Shown here: piece by piece, positions 1 through 4,627 of the stretch
Position numbering within the stretch: position 1 is the first letter of the stretch
Layout of the letters: the number at the start of each line of letters is the position of its first letter
Assembly (NCBI GenBank): GCA_021161545.1
Contig: JAGHAJ010000050.1
Coordinates: forward strand, 1 to 7,157
Direction: 5' to 3'
Source: Synergistota bacterium
GTDB taxonomy: Bacteria; Synergistota; JAGHAJ01
Length of the DNA stretch: 7,157 nucleotides
Notes under the pieces: model-generated
Databases searched by the model: none
Told to the model about the DNA's origin: nothing
What the model saw: only the letters and a program-made list of their open reading frames with translations
Program-made: the position numbers and the translations under genes

Positions 1-277
1 GTAACACCATGATATCAAATAACATCATGAAATTCCCTGTCCTTCTCTTAGATCACTTCCTAAGCGTCGTGTCATACCCAATGGAATGGCTGAAAAAGTA
101 TCTCAATCTTCACATACTCTCAAAAGGTGGTAAATATGTCTATGCTCAGTACCCATCAACCTCCCCCCAAGGAAGCGTGCAATATGCTTTACCAAACCGT
201 GCAAACTATAGGGTGGAAAGCAACACTATGCATCGCCTTAATTGGAAGATTATACCTCCAGAGAGGGCTGATGGAAT
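1..277. other. Non-coding stretch downstream of the SLH porin gene
   Basis: I see no supported gene here. The plus strand has one open frame (9-350), but it lacks a ribosome binding site and runs through the terminator and into the porin gene antisense, so it is not credited. On the minus strand a TATAAT lies at 249-254 with a poor -35 (ATTCCA, 272-277). Below it an ATG at 154-156 is preceded by GGAGG three bases away and opens a 17-codon ORF (103-156) containing HRHIYH. This could be the leader of a gene lying beyond the left edge, but the support is slight. A 6-bp inverted repeat CATGAT/ATCATG sits at 8-13 and 24-29. Confidence 0.5.
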
Positions 278-310
278 AAAAAAAGGGGCAGGTTTAAAAC
301 CTGCCCCTTT
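278..310 (-). terminator. Rho-independent terminator of the SLH porin gene
   Basis: Read on the minus strand, AAAGGGGCAGG (310-300) pairs perfectly with CCTGCCCCTTT (292-282) around a 7-nt loop, giving an 11-bp stem rich in G-C. A run of seven T residues (284-278) completes it. It begins 12 nt after the porin stop codon. On the plus strand the stem is followed by only three T residues, so it should act in the minus direction only. Confidence 0.93.
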
Positions 311-321
311 GCTATTTCTGA

Positions 322-1722
322 TTAGAAGCTCACAAACACCCTTGCTCTGATTGCATCCTCATCCTTCGTATCGTCGTCGTAGTCAGCATTGTCGTATGCC
401 AATTCGAAGTATGTAGATGGCGTGTACTGGTACTTGATTGTAAATGTGTAGCCTTTTCCACCCAAATCGTTATCTGCATCATCACTGTAGTAACGCTCTG
501 TTGTGGATATTTTGTCGTTCCACTGCTGAGATGCCATAACGAACAGCACTTTGTGGTCAACACTAAGAGTATTATCCACACCAAGTGTTTCTGCTGGGAA
601 GCTGCTTACAAGATAGGCAAATGGTGTGTTGATTAAGAATGCTCCTTTGTCTGCCTTTAAGTACTCTACATTTAACGATGTAAACTTCAGGACCTTCTGG
701 TCAATAGCAAGTCCCGCCTTCCACACATTCGGATTCTCGTCATTGGTGTCTTCTCTACCATATATACCGTAAAGCTTTACGCCATCTGTGAATGTAACTG
801 TGAAGTCGCCAAAGAGAACGCTTGGCTCATTGAAAGAAGGTGCATCTGTCTTTGCTGCCCACTTCAAGTAGGATACTGCCAGCCTGAAGTTGTTGCTGAT
901 ATTGAAGTTCAACCTTGCACCATACAGGAACTGGTCGTATAGATAATCTGTTCCACCAACTGTAACTGTTCCATCATTGGTATACTGCCCATAAAGAAGC
1001 GTGATATCACCCACTCCAAACTTTTTCGTGAAGGAGAACATTGGAAGTCCAATGTCTGTCCATATAGCATCATTATCTGCATACAGCCCTGCAGCTCCTT
1101 CCCAGTCGAAGCATGCCTTACCTGCCGTCATCGTAAATCCCCACGGCAGAGATACCACAGTATACGCCCTGCTCGTTGATAGTGTTCCACTATCCCCATC
1201 AAACCTGAAGTGAACCGATACTTTGTCATCTACCTGCTTTGTAACATATATCCTTGCCCTGCTAACATTGATATTCTCCTCATCAGTTGTTGCTGCGCCA
1301 TCTCCACTCTTGAACAATGCATCGAACCTAAACTCGCCAGAGAACTGGAACCCATTTAAGTTCTTTTCCACTACGCCCAGTCTCTTGTCGATTGCATCCA
1401 CCTTTACGCCGAGTGCCTTCAGCTCATCCTGGAACTCCACGACGAGTTTCTGAATTACGGCGAGGTCCTCTTTAGATGCATAGTGATTCTCAACGTATGC
1501 CAGAGCCCTTGCTGTAGCAACTGCGAACTCGTACCTTGTCATCGGCTTTGTTCCCTGGAATGTACCATCTGGATAGCCCTGCAGTACTCCCTTTGCAGCC
1601 AGCTGTGCCACTGCATCGTACGCCCAGTGATTCATCGGAACATCAACAAACGGATTGGCGAGCACCGGCACCGCAAAAGCGAATACCACTACTACAGCCA
1701 TCAAAACTGCTAATTTCCTCAT
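322..1722 (-). CDS. SLH-domain outer-membrane porin (OmpM/SomA-like)
   Basis: This 466-residue protein is probably a major outer-membrane channel anchored to the cell wall. A signal peptide covers residues 1-22, with likely cleavage at VLA|NP. One S-layer homology domain follows at about 24-76, recognisable from FVDVP, HWAYDAV, GYPDGTF and the classic TRYEFA. Residues about 82-122 form a helical, coiled-coil-like stalk. From FSGEFRFDALF (about 127) to the end are amphipathic beta-strands, finishing with RVFVSF, an outer-membrane assembly signal. This order (signal, one SLH, stalk, barrel) matches porins of Synergistota and Negativicutes, where the SLH domain binds modified peptidoglycan or its polymers. 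ATG is the start, with AGGGGGT six bases upstream. Transcription probably starts at 1993-2021, giving a long leader, and ends at the hairpin at 278-310. Porin function is inferred from architecture; the substrate is unknown. Confidence 0.9.
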   Translation of the reverse strand: MRKLAVLMAVVVVFAFAVPVLANPFVDVPMNHWAYDAVAQLAAKGVLQGYPDGTFQGTKPMTRYEFAVATARALAYVENHYASKEDLAVIQKLVVEFQDELKALGVKVDAIDKRLGVVEKNLNGFQFSGEFRFDALFKSGDGAATTDEENINVSRARIYVTKQVDDKVSVHFRFDGDSGTLSTSRAYTVVSLPWGFTMTAGKACFDWEGAAGLYADNDAIWTDIGLPMFSFTKKFGVGDITLLYGQYTNDGTVTVGGTDYLYDQFLYGARLNFNISNNFRLAVSYLKWAAKTDAPSFNEPSVLFGDFTVTFTDGVKLYGIYGREDTNDENPNVWKAGLAIDQKVLKFTSLNVEYLKADKGAFLINTPFAYLVSSFPAETLGVDNTLSVDHKVLFVMASQQWNDKISTTERYYSDDADNDLGGKGYTFTIKYQYTPSTYFELAYDNADYDDDTKDEDAIRARVFVSF

Positions 1723-1986
1723 TATTCTACCCCCTTGGATTTTGGTTTTGCCACCTCTTCATCCCTTGGGAGCTCAAACACCAGAGTTTCCTCGTTTCCT
1801 CTGATTTAAAACCCCTCTTGAGATATCAGGTGGCTTTATGCAATAGCCTCCTTCTCCCCCTGCCCTGTTGCGTTCACCAAGGAGCATCGCACCTCCTTTC
1901 CTTGCATCAGGCTTCTTGATAGTGGAGGATTCTAAGAGACTATCTGCCTGTTTCGGGTAGTTTTGTCAAGGACCAACCACTCTACA
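1723..1986 (-). promoter_or_regulatory. Candidate structured 5' leader RNA of the SLH porin
   Basis: About 264 nt separate the predicted transcription start from the porin ATG. The RNA (minus strand) is purine-rich and can form several perfect or near-perfect helices. Helix A pairs AAGGAG 1898-1893 with CUCCUU 1884-1879. Helix B pairs 1852-1845 with 1835-1828 (8 positions, one mismatch). Its loop holds UUGCAU (1843-1838), complementary to AUGCAA at 1907-1902, which would make a pseudoknot. Helix D pairs CAGAG 1803-1799 with CUCUG 1786-1782. Helix E pairs GCCACCU 1834-1828 with AGGUGGC 1756-1750 and competes with helix B. CUGAU 1829-1825 with AUCAG 1805-1801 competes with helix D. It matches no riboswitch class that I can recall. 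Structures were found by eye without energies. Confidence 0.55.
1774..1887 (-). CDS. Possible 37-residue upstream ORF in the porin leader
   Basis: The ATG (1887-1885) follows AAGGAGGTG with a 4-nt gap after GGAGG, the strongest ribosome binding site in the window. The frame runs 37 codons to TGA. The peptide begins MLLGERNRAGGEGGYCIKPP and ends in a basic stretch VLNQRKRGNSGV; it is rich in Gly and Arg, with no membrane segment and no known domain. It sits 51 nt upstream of the porin ATG in a different frame. Two readings are possible: a real small protein or regulatory upstream ORF whose translation remodels the leader, or a chance frame through a structured RNA. Overlap of its start region with helix A and of its body with the other helices makes the second reading quite possible. 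Confidence 0.35.
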   Translation of the reverse strand: MLLGERNRAGGEGGYCIKPPDISRGVLNQRKRGNSGV

Positions 1987-1992
1987 CTTACA

Positions 1993-2021
1993 AGTATAAA
2001 GGCCTTTTTTACTGCTGTCAA
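1993..2021 (-). promoter_or_regulatory. Sigma-70-type promoter for the SLH porin
   Basis: On the minus strand a perfect -35 TTGACA (2021-2016) is followed after 17 nt by TATACT (1998-1993), one base off consensus. Start of transcription is expected near 1986. The promoter lies only about 20 nt after the stop of the upstream barrel gene. A second TTGACA at 1969-1964, again preceded by CC, has no good -10 partner. Confidence 0.8.
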
Positions 2022-2040
2022 GGGACAAAATGCAAAAATC

Positions 2041-2535
2041 CTAAAAATCTATGTAAACTTTTATCCCTACTTTCTTTTCTTTGTCAACCTGTTCAAAGCT
2101 GAACCTGAAAGTAGTACCCGGTTTGTAGTAATATGCCATGCCAAAACCAAACATAAAACTCGTTCCGTTGGAAATGTTTGCATCCGCAAAACCAAGCTCA
2201 CCAGACAACATGAATTTATTGCCCATGTCCTTCGATGCACCTAAGGAGAGCATCTTCGTGTTTATGCCCGCACCCACAACATTTGCGTATCTCTCAAACA
2301 GGGCATCTGTTTTCTCCGAATTGGTAGAAAGTTCAAACGCATGCAGGTTATCAAATTTTATCAGATTTACATAGAAGGAAAAGCTGTGATTGAAACTTTC
2401 TGGAGTGAGGTCAACATGCGCAAAATATCCACCTTTCTGGGGTGCATAAAACCCCCAAACTTCCGCCACACTGGTGCCGGCTACTATTAAAACAATAAGA
2501 ACGCTTACTCCTACAGTTGCTACCCACCTTTTCAT
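2041..2535 (-). CDS. Small outer-membrane beta-barrel protein
   Basis: I do not recognise the family. The ATG at 2535 gives 164 residues: a Lys-Arg-Trp start, a hydrophobic core and a likely signal cleavage SVA|EV after residue 24, leaving a mature protein of about 140 residues. The mature part alternates polar and hydrophobic or aromatic residues in short runs (FSFYVNLIKF, FMFGFGMAYYY, TFRFSFEQV) and ends KVGIKVYIDF, typical of an outer-membrane barrel with a final Phe, possibly of eight strands. A GTG nine bases upstream (2544) is in frame, but it would lie only two or three bases from the predicted transcription start. The ATG has GGTGA five bases ahead, so I prefer it. The stop is followed directly by the porin promoter with no terminator, so read-through into the porin leader is possible. 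Confidence 0.75.
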   Translation of the reverse strand: MKRWVATVGVSVLIVLIVAGTSVAEVWGFYAPQKGGYFAHVDLTPESFNHSFSFYVNLIKFDNLHAFELSTNSEKTDALFERYANVVGAGINTKMLSLGASKDMGNKFMLSGELGFADANISNGTSFMFGFGMAYYYKPGTTFRFSFEQVDKEKKVGIKVYIDF

Positions 2536-2552
2536 CCCATTCACCCAAGATA

Positions 2553-2580
2553 ATTATACCATACAACCACGCATTTTCAA
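2553..2580 (-). promoter_or_regulatory. Extended -10 promoter for the small barrel protein
   Basis: On the minus strand TTGAAA (2580-2575) is followed after 16 nt by TATAAT (2558-2553), which is preceded by TGG and so forms an extended -10. The expected transcription start near 2546 leaves an 11-nt leader before the ATG at 2535. The 11-mer TATGGTATAAT is identical to that at 3581-3591. Confidence 0.85.
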
Positions 2581-2615
2581 AGTGGTTTGTTTGATTGTTT
2601 ACCCTCAAAAGCACT

Positions 2616-2642
2616 AAATCTCCAAACAACATTTGTAGATTT
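2616..2642. repeat. Inverted repeat, 11-nt arms
   Basis: AAATCTCCAAA (2616-2626) and TTTGTAGATTT (2632-2642) are complementary at 10 of 11 positions around a 5-nt loop. No T-run follows on either strand, so it is not a typical terminator. It lies 36 nt upstream of the barrel-gene -35 and could be a protein-binding site or a weak hairpin. Confidence 0.5.
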
Positions 2643-2654
2643 GGACATACATTA

Positions 2655-2676
2655 CCTCTGTCTTGCTTCACAGAGG
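2655..2676. repeat. Inverted repeat, perfect 7-bp arms
   Basis: CCTCTGT (2655-2661) pairs perfectly with ACAGAGG (2670-2676) around an 8-nt loop. On the minus strand it is followed by TAATGTATG rather than a T-run. It is one of three inverted repeats packed into the gap between the DUF3782-like gene and the small barrel gene. Confidence 0.5.
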
Positions 2677-2720
2677 CTCAATACCCAGATACCTTATCTA
2701 CCTATATCCTTGCCATCCAC

Positions 2721-2732
2721 TTCGGTACCGAA
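2721..2732. repeat. 12-bp perfect palindrome TTCGGTACCGAA
   Basis: An uninterrupted palindrome, the form of a dimeric repressor site, but it lies about 140 nt upstream of the nearest recognisable promoter. No function can be assigned. Confidence 0.4.
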
Positions 2733-2743
2733 TTACAGAAGGT

Positions 2744-2774
2744 AAATAAAACACAAACAGAGCATAAACGCTCT
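2744..2774 (-). terminator. Weak intrinsic terminator of the DUF3782-like gene
   Basis: On the minus strand AGAGC (2774-2770), which overlaps the stop codon, pairs with GCTCT (2763-2759) around a 6-nt loop. The T-rich tract GTTTGTGTTTTATTT follows (2758-2744). The stem is short and the tract is interrupted, so termination may be partial. Confidence 0.45.
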
Positions 2775-3549
2775 AAAGTTCGTACGACCAGAAGTAAGCT
2801 ATACCCTTGGCTTGCAGGAATCTCTCTATGCTTGGTGGGTAGTCATGCGCAACAAAGAGCAAAAAGACATCTACAGATTCATTTTCTCCTATCAACCTTG
2901 CATATCTCTCGAAGCGTTCTATCTCCTTCTTTGAAGGTCTTACCTTACACTCCCCAAGTATAAGAATGCGTCTGCCATCTTTTTGAGCATACCTATACAC
3001 ATTTACATGTATATCTTTGTTCTTGACGGTAACATACCGCCTCACAAGCCCATCCTCTACTTCTATACCATGCCTTTGAAGTAAGAGTGATGGTAAAGCC
3101 CTGTACGCACTATTCTCCAGACTGTATCCAACAGAATTGGATATACCTTCAAGACGTTCTTCAAATGTCTCCATTCTTTTCGTAAGTTTTTGAATCTCCT
3201 GCTCGGTGCGTTTTTGCGCCTCAGAAAGCTCTTCCACCCTTGCAGCAAGACTTTCCAATCTCTCTTCAGTGCGTTTTTGTGCCTCAGAAAGCTCTTCCAC
3301 CCTCGCAGTAAGACTTTCTAACTTCTCTGCAAGACTCTCCAGCCTTTCTTCGGTGCGTTTTTGCGCCTCAGAAAGCTCCTTGACATTTTCCCCAAGCTCA
3401 CGGACTATCTCCTTGAGCTCATTGAACTCCTTCTTACTTACAGATTCTTCTCTCTGACGCTCAACCTCTTCAATCAAGAGGAGTAAGGTATGCCTGAGCT
3501 TAGGATCCACGTTCTCAAGCTCCCTTACAAAAGCCACACTAATAGGCAC
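2773..3549 (-). CDS. DUF3782-like coiled-coil protein with PD-(D/E)XK nuclease-type domain
   Basis: This 258-residue soluble protein has a short helical N-terminus (1-35), a long heptad-repeat coiled coil (about 38-137) and a C-terminal restriction-endonuclease-like domain (about 140-258). The coiled coil contains three near-copies of LSEAQKRTE (residues 59, 87 and 108). In the last domain, Glu145 in a helix, Asp179 in KDIHV, and Glu200/Lys202 in ILGECKV fit the D-x(n)-E-x-K active site of the superfamily, so the metal-binding residues appear intact. Proteins of this build are common in thermophilic bacteria, archaea and cyanobacteria; their substrate is not known to me. Start GTG is supported by GGGGGTGAT ending five bases ahead. 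It has its own promoter (3581-3591), so it is probably a single-gene unit. A nuclease role is inferred from motifs only. Confidence 0.8.
   Translation of the reverse strand: MPISVAFVRELENVDPKLRHTLLLLIEEVERQREESVSKKEFNELKEIVRELGENVKELSEAQKRTEERLESLAEKLESLTARVEELSEAQKRTEERLESLAARVEELSEAQKRTEQEIQKLTKRMETFEERLEGISNSVGYSLENSAYRALPSLLLQRHGIEVEDGLVRRYVTVKNKDIHVNVYRYAQKDGRRILILGECKVRPSKKEIERFERYARLIGENESVDVFLLFVAHDYPPSIERFLQAKGIAYFWSYEL
3206..3378. repeat. Direct DNA repeats within the coiled-coil coding region
   Basis: A 35-bp unit at 3206-3240 recurs at 3269-3303 with one difference (TGCGCC against TGTGCC), and its first 26 bp recur exactly at 3353-3378. Spacings are 63 and 84 bp, or 21 and 28 codons, so each unit keeps the heptad register. 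This suggests growth of the coiled coil by in-frame duplication. Confidence 0.85.
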
Positions 3550-3580
3550 CCTTCATCACCCCCATGCTTTTCCAATAAAT

Positions 3581-3591
3581 ATTATACCATA
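3581..3591 (-). promoter_or_regulatory. Extended -10 promoter for the DUF3782-like gene
   Basis: TATGGTATAAT on the minus strand (3591-3581) has a perfect -10 and the TGn extension. No acceptable -35 is present 16-18 nt upstream. Transcription is expected to start near 3574, giving a leader of about 25 nt that ends in the ribosome binding site GGGGGTGAT. Confidence 0.7.
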
Positions 3592-3666
3592 GCTTAAAAA
3601 TCAGGAGGTATCTGGTTGCATCTGCTGGACTTTTCACCCTACGGTAGTTTAGCAATACCTTTTGCG

Positions 3667-4164
3667 CTACATCGATACCTTTATGGAGAATAAAAGGCTT
3701 AAAAAAGATATTACGCCTGCTCCAACAGCAAAAACCAAGCCCGTTAGTGGTTTTGAAAAGTCCATCGTTAACGAAAGGATATACACCAGCGACAACATCA
3801 AGGCTATTACTGTAGGAAAGAATAGTAGGAAAAATTTGACTTCGCTCTTTTTGTTGTTCCATATACGGTGCTTTTGGACAGTTCTCTTTTCTTTGCGACG
3901 GAGATTCTCGTATAGGTTCACACCACCAAGCAGGAACAATACAAAAGCTGCTATGTAGGAGAAAGTATTTCGGTAAGGCATCAGAAGGTAGCCAATATAC
4001 CACCCTACCACGACGAGTACGATATGTGCCCATATCTCCGATACGATGAGTTTTATGTTTGTACCGTGCTTTGAGGCAAGCACCGTAATTGCCGCTATGT
4101 TGTCAAGAGATATCACTGTGCCTACCATTACCCCAAAGAGCACAAATGCCAGTTGAGACACCAT
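3667..4164 (-). CDS. Five-helix membrane protein, TerC/MntP/LysE-like half-transporter with extension
   Basis: A 165-residue integral membrane protein. Predicted helices are about 4-28, 38-62 and 67-86, then a basic cytoplasmic-type linker (88-110), then about 111-132 and 138-160. Helix 1 carries GTVISLDN (Asp21-Asn22), which resembles the acidic LGIDN of TerC and SMDA of MntP. Helix 2 carries EIWAH (Glu43, His47). These residues recur at matching places in the protein encoded just upstream, so the first three helices are a shared unit. Known relatives usually have two such units in about 180-200 residues; here the second half has lost the motif. Its ribosome binding site AGGAGGT lies inside the last codons of the upstream gene and only 4 nt separate the two, so translation is likely coupled. 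I infer cation export or uptake; the ion is unknown. Confidence 0.65.
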   Translation of the reverse strand: MVSQLAFVLFGVMVGTVISLDNIAAITVLASKHGTNIKLIVSEIWAHIVLVVVGWYIGYLLMPYRNTFSYIAAFVLFLLGGVNLYENLRRKEKRTVQKHRIWNNKKSEVKFFLLFFPTVIALMLSLVYILSLTMDFSKPLTGLVFAVGAGVISFLSLLFSIKVSM

Positions 4165-4168
4165 TAAA

Positions 4169-4429
4169 CTAACCTCCTATAAGCTCCCACACCGCAAGTC
4201 CCCACATACACGCAGTTGATAGGACTGCAAACAGTCTTGATTCTCCTTCCACCTTCGAGCCAATAAACCATGCAATAACTATCACTCCTATATGTGATAA
4301 GATTTCTCCAACCAATATCCATAGATTCGTGCCATACATGGATGTTATTGCAGCTGTTCCTGCGCTATTGTCCAGCGAAAAAACCATCCCTACAGTTACA
4401 CCAAGCAAAAAGGTGTTTTTTTTCATCAT
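4169..4429 (-). CDS. Three-helix membrane protein, partner half-transporter
   Basis: An 86-residue protein with three predicted membrane helices (about 6-28, 35-58, 66-84). Helix 1 holds GMVFSLDN (Asp20-Asn21), followed by YGTN; helix 2 holds GEILSH (Glu42, His46). The neighbouring protein has the same pattern (SLDN, GTN, EI..H, W.IG), so the two are paralogues. At half the length of TerC, MntP or LysE-type transporters it probably works as part of a hetero- or homo-oligomer. The start could be either of two adjacent ATG codons; AAGGGG lies six bases before the first. It is first in a two-gene unit under a perfect consensus promoter. It does not look truncated: the start signal, three helices and stop are clean, and the next gene reuses its 3' end as ribosome binding site. 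Confidence 0.68.
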   Translation of the reverse strand: MMKKNTFLLGVTVGMVFSLDNSAGTAAITSMYGTNLWILVGEILSHIGVIVIAWFIGSKVEGESRLFAVLSTACMWGLAVWELIGG

Positions 4430-4468
4430 GAAATGCCCCTTTGCGGCTGTTTTTATTCCACTTATTCT

Positions 4469-4496
4469 ATTATATTGTTGCTTTCTTCTATGTCAA
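4469..4496 (-). promoter_or_regulatory. Consensus sigma-70 promoter for the half-transporter pair
   Basis: On the minus strand TTGACA (4496-4491) and TATAAT (4474-4469), both perfect, are separated by 16 nt. Transcription should begin near 4462, leaving a leader of about 33 nt. I see no operator-like repeat or riboswitch here, which suggests steady expression unless a repressor acts. Confidence 0.9.
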
Positions 4497-4627
4497 CACA
4501 AAGGATAAGCAATCCCAGAATAGATATGAAACCGAGGTAAAAGAGAGACAGAAAACCGACCACTGAACAACACACAAGCAGAGTAAAAGCATCTTACTAT
4601 CAAGAAGGATCAAACAGAGAAAACCAA
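4497..4627. other. Intergenic gap after the GT-C-like gene
   Basis: No gene is apparent. The plus strand is strongly A-rich and purine-rich. The only hairpin seen is weak (AGTAA/TTACT around 7 nt, near 4586-4602) without a following T-run, so how the upstream three-gene unit terminates is unclear. Confidence 0.5.

Noticed and set aside
9-350. Plus-strand frame of 113 codons
   Set aside because: No ribosome binding site, and it runs through the terminator hairpin and into the porin gene antisense. Composition does not look like a protein gene.
1795-1880. Cyclic-di-GMP-I (GEMM) riboswitch in the porin leader
   Set aside because: Short pieces such as ACAGGGCA and GCATAAAGCC resemble GEMM segments, but the intervening GNRA hairpin and helix order are absent.
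1536-1919. Plus-strand frame of 127 codons spanning the porin start and leader
   Set aside because: It is antisense to both the signal-peptide region and the leader, with no ribosome binding site.
1890-1935. SAM-I riboswitch suggested by CTATCAAGA and GGTGC
   Set aside because: The conserved GGAGGGA core, the kink-turn and the closing GATAAG strand are missing.
2411-2671. Minus-strand frame of 86 codons across the small barrel gene's start
   Set aside because: It overlaps the promoter and signal-peptide region of the better gene and has no protein-like features.
2655-2676. Intrinsic terminator at the perfect 7-bp hairpin
   Set aside because: No T-run follows on either strand; listed as an inverted repeat only.
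2595-2963. Plus-strand frame of 122 codons over the inverted-repeat gap
   Set aside because: It runs antisense into the nuclease-like domain and has no start signal.
3206-3457. Plus-strand Ser-rich repetitive frame of 83 codons
   Set aside because: It is the antisense reading of the coiled-coil repeats; the repetition comes from the real gene.
3539-4033. Minus-strand frame of 164 codons overlapping the larger half-transporter
   Set aside because: It overlaps a gene with a clear membrane pattern, ribosome binding site and homologous neighbour. Its translation is irregular, with no domain, so it is a shadow frame, not a frameshifted continuation.
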